Below are positions 1-6,844 of a stretch of DNA of 9,969 bases, in pieces. The stretch is from Cycloclasticus sp. (lineage in GTDB: Bacteria > Pseudomonadota > Gammaproteobacteria > Methylococcales > Cycloclasticaceae): contig JAGPVU010000113.1 of NCBI GenBank assembly GCA_018066825.1, forward strand, positions 1 through 9,969. The letters run 5' to 3'. Position numbers and translations under genes: made by a program. The notes under the pieces were generated by a model. That model did not search any database and was not told the origin of the DNA. It saw only the letters and a program-made list of their open reading frames with translations. Each line of letters opens with the position of its first letter. Positions within the stretch are counted from its first letter, which is position 1.

Positions 1-105
1 ATAAGTACCAACTGGCATAAAGGCCGGCGTCTCAATCGTTCCTCGTTCAAACGACAAGCGTCCTCGACGGGCAACCTTATCGGTGTTTAATACATCAAAT
101 TTCAT
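1..105 (-). CDS. tgt: Queuine tRNA-ribosyltransferase, N-terminal 35 codons (partial)
   Basis: The 35 codons seen read MKFDVLNTDKVARRGRLSFE and continue to TIETPAFMPVGTY, which is the typical start of bacterial Tgt; the rest lies beyond the left edge. Tgt exchanges guanine at position 34 of tRNAs with GUN anticodons (Asp, Asn, His, Tyr) for preQ1 in the cytoplasm. The ATG at 103-105 lies inside the end of queA, giving an 11-bp overlap, so the two are almost certainly co-transcribed and translationally coupled. The catalytic aspartates are outside the window. Identity rests on the N-terminal motif and on the very common queA-tgt gene order. Confidence 0.93.
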   Translation of the reverse strand, partial: MKFDVLNTDKVARRGRLSFERGTIETPAFMPVGTY

Positions 106-1135
106 GGGGTTTACTCTTATCTGGCATATAACTAAGGAACATCGCATCACCGTAGCTAAAAAAACGGTAGTTTTGATTGATCGCGTGTTGATAAGCCGAT
201 TTAATTCGCTGATAACCTGAAAATGCACTTACTAGCATCAACAAAGTTGATTCAGGTAAGTGAAAATTAGTGACCATCGCGTCAATCACATTAAAACGAT
301 AACCGGGGGTGATAAACAAATCAGTGTCACCAGTATACGTTTGTAACACCCCTGACCTTGCCGCAGACTCTAATGAGCGCATTGCTGTAGTGCCTACCGC
401 AATCACCCGCCCACCGGCGGCCTTTGTTTGTTCAATTTGCCGCACAATATGTTCATCAACCGTCAGCCATTCCTTGTGCATAATGTGTTTGCTTAAATCG
501 TCTTCTCGTACTGGCTGAAAGGTACCGCTACCAACATGCAAGGTAACATAGCCTATATCCACGCCTTGTGATTTTATTTGTTGCAACAAAGGCTCGTCAA
601 AATGTAAACCTGCCGTAGGCGCAGCCACCGCGCCCGGTTTTTGACTAAAGACCGTCTGATAACGCTCGATATCTAAACTTTCGTCCGCTCTATCTATATA
701 GGGCGGCAAGGGAATATGACCAACCGCATCAAGTACAACATCAATACTGTTTTCAAACTTAAGCTTAAACAAATCACCTGCACGCCCTTCCACCACGCAG
801 CGATGACCTTGATCGAGCAAGATAATAGCGCCTGCTTTTGGTGACTTACTGCTACGGATATGCGCTAAGGCATTAACATCACCCAGCACCCGTTCCAGTA
901 AGATTTCTAATTTCCCGCCGCTTGTCTTTTGGCCAAATAAACGCGCAGCAATAACGCGGGTATTATTAAAAACCAACAAATCGCCCGCTGTTAACAACGA
1001 TGGTAAATCGGAAAACACCTGATCAGATACGGCATTATCACCCACCACCAATAAACGACTATCGACGCGGTTAGCGAGCGGATAACGGGCAATTAACTCG
1101 TTGGGTAATTGATAATTAAAATCACTTTTTTGCAT
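95..1135 (-). CDS. queA: S-adenosylmethionine:tRNA ribosyltransferase-isomerase QueA
   Basis: QueA transfers and isomerises the ribosyl group of S-adenosylmethionine onto preQ1 in tRNA to make epoxyqueuosine, the step after Tgt. The 346-residue protein has the usual family length. It opens with the characteristic YxLPxELIARYPL-type motif followed by R-DSRLLV, and carries the family signatures AAPTAGLHF (about residues 171-179), HVGSGTFQPV (about 200-209) and VTNFHLPESTLLMLVSAF near the C-terminus. The ATG at 1133-1135 fits the family start, although no good Shine-Dalgarno sequence precedes it. It is the first gene of a queA-tgt unit. Its promoter must lie in the roughly 110 bp shared with the divergent tRNA-Leu gene, but no convincing promoter was found on this strand. 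Confidence 0.97.
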   Translation of the reverse strand: MQKSDFNYQLPNELIARYPLANRVDSRLLVVGDNAVSDQVFSDLPSLLTAGDLLVFNNTRVIAARLFGQKTSGGKLEILLERVLGDVNALAHIRSSKSPKAGAIILLDQGHRCVVEGRAGDLFKLKFENSIDVVLDAVGHIPLPPYIDRADESLDIERYQTVFSQKPGAVAAPTAGLHFDEPLLQQIKSQGVDIGYVTLHVGSGTFQPVREDDLSKHIMHKEWLTVDEHIVRQIEQTKAAGGRVIAVGTTAMRSLESAARSGVLQTYTGDTDLFITPGYRFNVIDAMVTNFHLPESTLLMLVSAFSGYQRIKSAYQHAINQNYRFFSYGDAMFLSYMPDKSKPHEI

Positions 1136-1224
1136 GGCGGGGGATTTTACAGCAACTCAAGCTATAGGGAAAAAAAACAAAAGATAAATTAAGAAATTCA
1201 ATAGAGTTTAACTATAAAACTGTC

Positions 1225-1230
1225 TATAAT
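1225..1230 (+). promoter_or_regulatory. -10 element of the tRNA-Leu promoter
   Basis: A perfect TATAAT is followed by the GC-rich stretch GCCCAC, with the mature tRNA starting 16 bases downstream. A GC-rich discriminator is typical of stable-RNA promoters under stringent (ppGpp) control. No good -35 hexamer is visible at 16-18 bp spacing, so only the -10 is called. Regulation is inferred from the discriminator. Confidence 0.6.
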
Positions 1231-1245
1231 GCCCACACATATTTG

Positions 1246-1330
1246 GCCGGGGTGGCGGAACTGGTAGACGCGCCGGATTCAAAATCCGGTTTCTTCGGAA
1301 GTGCCGGTTCGATTCCGGCCCTCGGTACCA
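1246..1330 (+). tRNA. tRNA-Leu (anticodon CAA)
   Basis: An 85-nt class II tRNA with encoded CCA. The acceptor stem pairs GCCGGGG with CCTCGGT (two G-U pairs). The anticodon stem CCGGA/TCCGG encloses the loop TTCAAAA, giving anticodon CAA, which reads the UUG leucine codon. A long variable arm (about 1291-1302) and the T-arm GCCGG-TTCGATT-CCGGC follow, as expected for leucine tRNAs. It sits immediately upstream of and divergent from queA, a neighbourhood also seen in Pseudomonas. Confidence 0.97.
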
Positions 1331-1363
1331 AATTTAAGTTCTTCAAATTTCTAGAACAATCTT

Positions 1364-1389
1364 AAACCCCTTTATTCAAGGGGTTTTTT
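1364..1389 (+). terminator. Intrinsic terminator of tRNA-Leu
   Basis: The inverted repeat AAACCCCTT / AAGGGGTTT (9 bp, 5-nt loop TATTC) runs straight into a six-T tract at 1384-1389. It begins 34 bases after the tRNA CCA end, so the tRNA appears to be monocistronic. The gene-free stretch from here to about 1514 shows no coding frame or structure I can name. Confidence 0.9.
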
Positions 1390-1514
1390 GTTGCCTTCAA
1401 TTCCTAGTGAATTTCAAGACGCTTTAACAACTGTTTCCATTATTGAACTTATTAAATTATGAGGCGCCATCACTGAAGTCATCTGTAAGACACTACTTAC
1501 ACAACATTTTATGC

Positions 1515-1546
1515 AAAAAAAGGCGACACATGATGTGTCGCCTTTT
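1515..1546 (-). terminator. Strong hairpin terminator downstream of katG
   Basis: A perfect 13-bp inverted repeat, AAAAGGCGACACA / TGTGTCGCCTTTT, with a 3-nt loop lies about 55 bases beyond the katG stop. On the minus strand the stem is followed by a seven-T run (the A run at 1515-1521), so it should end the katG transcript. On the plus strand only four Ts follow, so it may also act weakly as a second barrier after tRNA-Leu. Confidence 0.85.
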
Positions 1547-1600
1547 AACTTACCCACTATAAGTAAACGCCTCAGTATGACGCTGTACTTTTGCTATGGT

Positions 1601-3832
1601 TTAATGATGCAAATCAAACCGGTCTAGCGTCATTACTTTGCTCCAAGCGGCCACAAAGTCGTTAACAAACTGCACTTTCGAATCATTAGCTGCATACACT
1701 TCTGCGACAGCGCGAAGTTCAGAGTTTGACCCAAAGACTAGGTCGACAGGCGTCGCAGTCCATTTTTGTTTATTAGACTTGCGGTCTAGGCCTAAATACA
1801 GTCCTTCTGACTTGCTTGATTTGACCCACTTGGTTGACATGTCGAGTAAATTAACAAAGAAATCATTACTCAATGTCCCCGGCTTAGTGGTCAATACACC
1901 GTGTTTTTGCTGCCCTTGGTTGGCATCCAACACCCGCATTCCAGCCACAAGCACGGTCATTTCTGGCACTGTGAGCGTTAATAGGTTAGCCCTATCGACC
2001 AATGCATCGGCAGGCGAGCCGTTGTAACTGCCTGCATAATAGTTACGAAAACCATCGGCTGTTGGTTCAAGTGCGGCAAATGACTTTACATCGGTTTGGG
2101 TTTGGCTTGCGTCCATACGACCCGGTATAAAAGGCACTGTCACATCATGCCCAGCAGCTTTTGCAGCTTTTTCGATCGCTGCAGCACCTCCCAATACAAT
2201 CACATCCGCTAGTGAAACTTTTTTGCCGCCGGCTTGAGCTTGGTTAAACGTTTTTTGCACACCTTCTAAGCGACTCAATACTTTTTTTAGCTCAACCGGG
2301 TTATTAACCGTCCAGTCCTTCTGCGGCGCTAGACGAATACGCGCCCCATTTGCACCACCACGCATATCAGTGCCTCGATACGATGCAGCTGATGCCCATG
2401 CGGTTCTCACCAATTCTGATGACGTCAAACCGGATTCAAGTATCCTAGACTTCAACGTCGCAATATCTTTTGCTTCAATCAGTTTATGATTAACGGCTGG
2501 CGTAGGGTCTTGCCAAATCAGGTCTTCGCTAGGCACTTCTACACCCAAGTAGCGAGTACGTGGCCCCATATCCCGATGCGTTAATTTAAACCAAGCCTTC
2601 GCAAACGCCAGTTGATATTGTGCTGGATCCTCATGAAAACGCTTAGCAATTTCTCGGTAACTTGGATCAAACTTAAGCGCAAGATCTGTTGTAAACATGA
2701 TGGGCGCGTGGCGTTTTGTCGCGTCATGTGCATCAGGCACTAAGTTTGCTGCTTGGCCATTCGCTGGAATCCATTGGGTAGCACCGGCTGGACTTTTGGT
2801 TTTAACCCAATCAAATGCAAACAAATTATCAAGATAATTGGAACTCCACTGTGTGGGTGTTACCGTCCACGCACCTTCTAAACCACTGCTCACTGTGTCT
2901 TTGCCATTGCCTTTGCCACAGGTGTTTTTCCAACCAAAACCTTGCTGCTCAGTGCTCGCAGCTGCTGGTTCAACACCCACGCATTCTTCCGGTTTGTGTG
3001 CGCCATGCGCTTTGCCAAAGCTATGTCCACCAGCGATTAACGCAACTGTTTCTTCATCATTCATCGCCATACGGCCAAACGCTTCGCGGATATCTTTGGC
3101 TGCTGCTAGTGGATCAGGGTTACCATTCGGCCCCTCTGGGTTAACGTAGATAAGCCCCATTTGTACTGCGCCTAAGGGTTTTTCGAGCTGTCTATCGCCA
3201 GTATGGCGCTCATCGGCCATAAATTTGCCTTCTGGGCCCCAATAAACCAGATCCGGCTCCCAATCGTCCATACGCCCTCCAGCAAAACCGTACGTTTTAA
3301 ATCCCATGGATTCCAACGCTACGTTGCCGGTGAGTACCATTAAATCACCCCAAGAAAGACTGCGACCATACTTTTGCTTAATCGGCCATAGCAGGCGCCT
3401 AGCCTTGTCTAAGTTAACGTTATCAGGCCAACTATTGAGCGGTTCAAACCGCTGTTGGCCACCATCAGCCGAGCCTCTACCATCAAAAATTCTATACGTT
3501 CCTGCACTGTGCCACGCCATACGAATAAAAAACGGGCCATAATGCCCATAATCGGCAGGCCACCAGTCTTGCGGGGTTTTCATTACCGTTTCAATGTCTT
3601 TTTTTACCGCATTAAGGTCGAGACTTTTAAATGCTGCGGCGTAGTTAAACTCATCACCTAGTGGGTTAGATTCAACAGAATGTTGTCGAAGCGGTGTTAA
3701 GTCGAGCTTTTCTGGCCACCAGTCCTGATTTGACATGGCTTTGCTTGTGGCAAATGCCGAACTAGAAACCATAGCTAAAACCGACGATAAGGCTAAAGCG
3801 GTTAATAGGGATTTAATGATATTTTTAAACAT
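1601..3832 (-). CDS. katG: Exported catalase-peroxidase KatG
   Basis: A bifunctional haem enzyme that dismutates hydrogen peroxide and also has peroxidase activity. The 743 residues are the normal two-domain KatG length. Visible catalytic residues are distal Arg104, Trp107 and His108 in FIRMAWHSAGTYR, proximal His270 in GGHSFGKAHGA, Asp383 in TTDLALKF, and Tyr229 and Met255, which with Trp107 should form the Met-Tyr-Trp adduct needed for catalase activity. Arg427 matches the mobile switch arginine. Unlike typical cytoplasmic KatG, it begins with a Sec-type signal peptide (Lys3, Lys7, a hydrophobic stretch, AFA cleavage site near residue 28), so it is predicted to be periplasmic, like E. coli O157 KatP. 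The start is supported by AGGAG 9 bases upstream. It lies 145 bp downstream of oxyR on the same strand, consistent with peroxide control. Confidence 0.97.
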   Translation of the reverse strand: MFKNIIKSLLTALALSSVLAMVSSSAFATSKAMSNQDWWPEKLDLTPLRQHSVESNPLGDEFNYAAAFKSLDLNAVKKDIETVMKTPQDWWPADYGHYGPFFIRMAWHSAGTYRIFDGRGSADGGQQRFEPLNSWPDNVNLDKARRLLWPIKQKYGRSLSWGDLMVLTGNVALESMGFKTYGFAGGRMDDWEPDLVYWGPEGKFMADERHTGDRQLEKPLGAVQMGLIYVNPEGPNGNPDPLAAAKDIREAFGRMAMNDEETVALIAGGHSFGKAHGAHKPEECVGVEPAAASTEQQGFGWKNTCGKGNGKDTVSSGLEGAWTVTPTQWSSNYLDNLFAFDWVKTKSPAGATQWIPANGQAANLVPDAHDATKRHAPIMFTTDLALKFDPSYREIAKRFHEDPAQYQLAFAKAWFKLTHRDMGPRTRYLGVEVPSEDLIWQDPTPAVNHKLIEAKDIATLKSRILESGLTSSELVRTAWASAASYRGTDMRGGANGARIRLAPQKDWTVNNPVELKKVLSRLEGVQKTFNQAQAGGKKVSLADVIVLGGAAAIEKAAKAAGHDVTVPFIPGRMDASQTQTDVKSFAALEPTADGFRNYYAGSYNGSPADALVDRANLLTLTVPEMTVLVAGMRVLDANQGQQKHGVLTTKPGTLSNDFFVNLLDMSTKWVKSSKSEGLYLGLDRKSNKQKWTATPVDLVFGSNSELRAVAEVYAANDSKVQFVNDFVAAWSKVMTLDRFDLHH

Positions 3833-3841
3833 ACGATTTAT

Positions 3842-3847
3842 CTCCTT
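3842..3847 (-). promoter_or_regulatory. katG ribosome binding site
   Basis: AAGGAG on the minus strand, nine bases before the ATG at 3830-3832. It fixes the start that includes the signal peptide. It is one of the few good Shine-Dalgarno sequences in the window, which suggests efficient translation of katG. Confidence 0.8.
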
Positions 3848-3874
3848 ATTGGGTTATGTCATAGCGAAGTATGC

Positions 3875-3903
3875 ATTCTAGGGCCAGTCCAGTATATTGA
3901 AAT
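3875..3903 (-). promoter_or_regulatory. Candidate katG promoter
   Basis: On the minus strand TAGAAT (3875-3880) matches the -10 consensus at five of six positions. ATTTCA (3898-3903), 17 bp upstream, is a poor -35. The predicted start near 3868 leaves a leader of about 36 nt. A weak -35 fits activator-dependent transcription. The -35 lies at the exact centre of the palindrome at 3891-3908. Confidence 0.5.
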
Positions 3904-3908
3904 ATACT
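3891..3908. promoter_or_regulatory. Perfect 18-bp palindrome, probable operator upstream of katG
   Basis: AGTATATT-GA-AATATACT: 8-bp arms with a 2-bp centre, 59-76 bp upstream of the katG start and centred on its proposed -35. It has no T-run, so it is not a terminator. It does not match the OxyR pattern of ATAG/CTAT quartets, whose half-site centres fall on a base rather than between two bases. Which protein binds it is unknown. Confidence 0.5.
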
Positions 3909-3977
3909 TACCATCATGTTCTAAAAAACTGGATATCAATACACGCTATTCGTTAAAAGCTTTAAACCACCTCGTTA

Positions 3978-4883
3978 TCAAAGATTCGACTCGCCAGCCA
4001 AGCAGGCACGAAATAATGTCATCAGTAATTGAATATTATTGGCGCCTGTGTAGTTGGGGCGAATAATAAAGGCAATAGTTCGATGGGGCCCTGGTTCATT
4101 TAAATGAATCGCCCTAAGCGCTGTATTGCCCGTCACTAGTTGCCCCAATGCCATACTAGGCACTAGCGTGGTTCCCAGTTTGCTGACAACCATCTGCACC
4201 AACGTATTTAAACTGGTTGAACTGAAAGTATCACTGATATCGCCTGGCTTCATTTTACAGGCCGCCAGTGCATGCTCTTTAAGGCAATGCCCGTCTTTCA
4301 GCAACATAATCACCTGATCTTGCAGCTCCTTACACACAACCTCTTTTTTCTTAGCTGATACGTCATCGGCATGGGCTACCCAATAAAAATCTTCTTGCCA
4401 AAATTCAAAGGCAAGTAGTCCATCATGGGCAAATGGTAGTGCGAGAATCGCAACATCAAGCTCACCGTTTTTTACTTTATCGAGTAAAACATGCGATTGT
4501 TCTTCAACTATATGTAGTTTTAACTTAGGGTATTGTTGCCGAAGTGCCGGCATAACCCGTGGTAATAAATATGGTGCAATGGTTGGAATAACCCCCATAG
4601 ACATAGGGAGGCTTAATGGAGCATGTTGTGTTTCCGAAAGATGGTATAAGTCATTCATCTGGAGATTGATATCTCTCGCCTTCTCCAAAAATTGTTTACC
4701 CAACGGGGTGACAAGCACTTTTTTATTATCTCGTTCAAAAATGCTAAAGCCTATTTGTTTCTCTAGTTCTGCCAACGCAGTGCTTAATGCCGAGGGTGAT
4801 ACTGCGCAATCATCCGCTGCTTTTTTAAAGTGCAAAGTCCTCTCAACGGCTAACGCATATCCAATCTGTTTAAAAGAAATCAT
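3978..4883 (-). CDS. oxyR: Hydrogen peroxide-sensing LysR-type regulator OxyR
   Basis: A cytoplasmic transcription factor that is oxidised by peroxide to an intramolecular disulfide and then activates catalase and other defence genes. The 301 residues hold an N-terminal winged helix-turn-helix (about 1-62, with HFKKAADDCAVSPSALSTALAELEKQIG) and a LysR substrate-binding fold. The segment LLKDGHCLKEHALAAC contains Cys200 and Cys209, matching the E. coli sensor pair Cys199/Cys208, with His199 just before. R268 in GPHRTIAF matches the family arginine near 266. This separates it from other LysR regulators. Two further cysteines (26, 184) are present. No Shine-Dalgarno is evident before the ATG at 4881-4883. 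katG follows 145 bp downstream without an obvious terminator between them, so some readthrough is possible. A divergent outer-membrane protein gene lies upstream. Confidence 0.95.
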   Translation of the reverse strand: MISFKQIGYALAVERTLHFKKAADDCAVSPSALSTALAELEKQIGFSIFERDNKKVLVTPLGKQFLEKARDINLQMNDLYHLSETQHAPLSLPMSMGVIPTIAPYLLPRVMPALRQQYPKLKLHIVEEQSHVLLDKVKNGELDVAILALPFAHDGLLAFEFWQEDFYWVAHADDVSAKKKEVVCKELQDQVIMLLKDGHCLKEHALAACKMKPGDISDTFSSTSLNTLVQMVVSKLGTTLVPSMALGQLVTGNTALRAIHLNEPGPHRTIAFIIRPNYTGANNIQLLMTLFRACLAGESNL

Positions 4884-4907
4884 AGTGAAGGTAAAATATT
4901 AAATGAA

Positions 4908-4936
4908 ATTTTATTAGCTTAAAAGTCAGACTAAAG
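4908..4936 (-). promoter_or_regulatory. Possible oxyR promoter
   Basis: On the minus strand TAAAAT (4908-4913) matches the -10 at five of six positions. The -35 position at 17 bp spacing (4931-4936) has no consensus but falls inside the first copy of the ACTAAAG element. This suggests that a factor binding the element would control oxyR. Weak call. Confidence 0.3.
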
Positions 4937-5020
4937 CATAATCTTTAGTAACATCGATGTTATTACCTTATGACTAAAGAATTGAGCCACTTTTGTGAAC
5001 TTCCTCTAATGGCTTTAGTC
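4929..5020. repeat. Four alternating copies of ACTAAAG in the oxyR/barrel-gene spacer
   Basis: GACTAAAG occurs at 4929-4936 and 4972-4979. Its reverse complement occurs at 4943-4949 (seven bases, CTTTAGT) and at 5013-5020 (all eight, CTTTAGTC). Orientations alternate plus, minus, plus, minus. Copies 1 and 2 form a perfect dyad with a 6-bp spacer, and copies 3 and 4 form another with a 33-bp spacer. They fill the divergent regulatory region, so they are likely operators, or alternating RNA hairpins if transcribed. The regulator is unknown, and the copies do not match the OxyR ATAG/CTAT pattern. Confidence 0.65.
4949..4962. promoter_or_regulatory. 14-bp perfect palindrome, candidate operator
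   Basis: TAACATCGATGTTA is a perfect palindrome and extends to 20 bp (4946-4965) with one mismatched pair. It lies between the second and third ACTAAAG elements, about 66 bp upstream of the oxyR start and 98 bp upstream of the barrel-gene start, where a site controlling both divergent genes would be expected. The binding protein is not identified. Confidence 0.45.
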
Positions 5021-5060
5021 TATCGGTATTCAATTTTAAAACCAAACAATAACCAATTGC

Positions 5061-6065
5061 ATGAATAAAAAAAAATTAAACGTCACTGCAATCATTTTCG
5101 GTCTATCAACAATTAGTTTTAATGCCTATTCCGACCACCCTTCTGTCGCCTTTGGCCTTGAGTCCGCTGGGCCTATCAATACTATTTCCGCGACCCCTGC
5201 GCCTTTAGGCACAATCGCTCTTGGTTTAAGAGCAGAGGTCATTAATAATGATCGTTTTAGCACCGAACAACTGGTTCAATTTGGCGCAACAGGACAAGAA
5301 GGCATCCATAGTGTTGATCGCATTACTAGCACCTCTTTATCTGCCGCTTATGGCCTTAGCAACGATTTAACCTTAAGCGCACGGCTACCTTATATCGAAA
5401 GAAAGAACATTAGAGAAAGCGAGACCCATGACGATGAAGGCGAAGCCCATTCGCATGGTAATTCTTCCGGCTTTGGCGATGCGTTATTACTCGCTAATTA
5501 CCGCTTTTATCAAGCAGATGATTTAGATATCTCCCTACTTTTAGGCATTAAAGCGCCAACTGGCGACACTCAGGTAAAAGACAAAAATGGTGAGCGCTTT
5601 GAAACAGAGTTTCAACCAGGAACTGGCGCATGGGATTACTTACTCGGCGTAGCCCTTAGCCAGTCCTATGGTCCTCTCGCCTATCACGCCAACATGTTAT
5701 ACAGCGAGACCACTGAGGGTTCTCAGCACACAGAAATAGGGTCTTCGCTAAGCTACAACGCGGCTGTTACTTACCGCCTTCAGACCCATGACCACGGTAG
5801 CCACCAACATACCGATGACCCACTCGAGCTTAAGTGGGACTTATCATTCGAGGCAAACGGTATCACGCGGCGCGAAAATAGATTACAAGGCCATTTAGAA
5901 GATAACTCAGGTGGTAGCACACTGTTTATTTCACCTGGCATCAAAGTATCAGCGAATGGATTTGGTGGCTTTATTTCTTTCTCAGTGCCCGTCATTCAAC
6001 GTCAAAAGGGCCAACAGACTGATATTGATAATCGGATCGTTGCGGGCATTTCAATCACACTTTAA
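5061..6065 (+). CDS. Outer-membrane beta-barrel protein with histidine-rich loops (MetA-pathway/transporter-like family)
   Basis: The 334-residue protein starts with a signal peptide (Lys3-5, hydrophobic stretch, cleavage near NAYS/D at residue 24). The rest is a run of alternating, aromatic-poor beta strands ending in SITL, as in outer-membrane barrels. GFGDALLLANYRFY (137-150), GIKAPTGD (162-169) and QPGTGAWD (185-192) resemble the family named 'putative MetA pathway of phenol degradation', whose substrates are mostly unknown. Two segments are rich in His and acidic residues: about 119-132 (ESETHDDEGEAHSH) and 243-253 (HDHGSHQHTDD). They look like metal-binding loops, though metal handling is inference. 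The gene is divergent from oxyR across a repeat-bearing spacer, and its stop overlaps the rsmJ stop by 4 bp. No clear Shine-Dalgarno precedes the ATG. The substrate is unknown. Confidence 0.75.
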   Translation: MNKKKLNVTAIIFGLSTISFNAYSDHPSVAFGLESAGPINTISATPAPLGTIALGLRAEVINNDRFSTEQLVQFGATGQEGIHSVDRITSTSLSAAYGLSNDLTLSARLPYIERKNIRESETHDDEGEAHSHGNSSGFGDALLLANYRFYQADDLDISLLLGIKAPTGDTQVKDKNGERFETEFQPGTGAWDYLLGVALSQSYGPLAYHANMLYSETTEGSQHTEIGSSLSYNAAVTYRLQTHDHGSHQHTDDPLELKWDLSFEANGITRRENRLQGHLEDNSGGSTLFISPGIKVSANGFGGFISFSVPVIQRQKGQQTDIDNRIVAGISITL

Positions 6066-6844
6066 CGGCTATAAACATCGTACCGCGTATTCACGCTACT
6101 AACGGTAAAGGTGGGTAAGATCTCATTGAGCATGGTCGCTGTTTTGGGTCGTTTAACGACAACCCGATGCTTGGCCGTATGCAAAGCCATTTCTAACAGC
6201 GCGGCATTATCATTGGAGTGACCAACGAGGTATTGCAAAATTTGCATTTCTTTTTTTATTTTTGCCGATTTGCGACGCGCCGGGTACATAGGATCTAAGT
6301 AAATAACATCTGGTCTAGCAGAGGGTGTGTCGTTAAGCGTCTTGAGGTAGTCAATGGCATTTGCGTGCATAAGCTGCATGCGCTTAACGATAAGGTCTGT
6401 TTCCTCGTGTTCACTAGCACGTAATAGTGCGTCACACAATAAAGCATAAAGCACAGGACTTTGCTCGCACATCGTCAGTTTGGCACCAAGGCTGGCTAAA
6501 ACAAAGGCGTCCTTACCTAACCCTGCAGTCGCATCTAAAATAGTCCATTCTGGGTGCTTACTTAGGCCACAGGCTTTTGCTAAAGGCTGTCCTTTACCCC
6601 CACCATACAAACGTCGGTGCTGGGACTTACCTTCAACAAAATTAAGACTTAATTCGAACGATTCGGCCTCTGTTTGAACGTGCAACGTTAATGCACCCAA
6701 TTTATAGTCCAAATAACACGGTGTATCGTCTAAATTTAGCACCCTCGCACTGACTAAAAGACTGCCTGTTTTTATTAACTGATTAATTTGATCACACGGT
6801 TGATCCGTATTATTCAAAAAGATAGGGGAAGCGTTATTGGGCAC
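6062..6844 (-). CDS. rsmJ: 16S rRNA (guanine1516-N2)-methyltransferase RsmJ
   Basis: An S-adenosylmethionine-dependent enzyme that methylates N2 of G1516 in helix 45 of 16S rRNA. The 260 residues compare with about 250 in E. coli. Family signatures are the HRR-GGGKGQPLAKA segment (77-91), the SAM-binding loop DATAGLGKDAFVLASLGA (104-121), the catalytic motif YLDPMYP (182-188) followed by the basic RRKSAKIKKEM, and VVVKRPK (228-234). The start is GTG at 6842-6844; it is the only plausible initiator after an in-frame stop about 13 codons upstream, and no strong ribosome binding site is visible. The N-terminal 30 residues are poorly conserved in the family, so the exact start is less sure than the identity. 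The gene converges on the barrel-protein gene with a 4-bp tail overlap. Confidence 0.93.
   Translation of the reverse strand: MPNNASPIFLNNTDQPCDQINQLIKTGSLLVSARVLNLDDTPCYLDYKLGALTLHVQTEAESFELSLNFVEGKSQHRRLYGGGKGQPLAKACGLSKHPEWTILDATAGLGKDAFVLASLGAKLTMCEQSPVLYALLCDALLRASEHEETDLIVKRMQLMHANAIDYLKTLNDTPSARPDVIYLDPMYPARRKSAKIKKEMQILQYLVGHSNDNAALLEMALHTAKHRVVVKRPKTATMLNEILPTFTVSSVNTRYDVYSR

Noticed and set aside
1390..1514. Possible small gene or sRNA between the tRNA-Leu terminator and the katG terminator
   Set aside because: The only ATG frames are a few codons long, and no promoter-like pair or conserved fold is visible.
2815..3149. Overlapping 103- and 109-codon plus-strand frames inside katG
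   Set aside because: They lie fully antisense to a well-conserved enzyme, show no recognisable motif, and have no ribosome binding site.
3861..3882. ATAG at 3861 as part of a canonical OxyR site before katG
   Set aside because: The other three tetramers at the expected 11-base steps do not match (TGCA where CTAT is expected, and so on), so a single ATAG is not evidence.
4929..5020. The repeat cluster as a CRISPR array or mobile element end
   Set aside because: The repeats are only 7-8 bp, alternate in orientation, have unequal spacers (6, 22 and 33 bp), and there is no transposase or cas gene.
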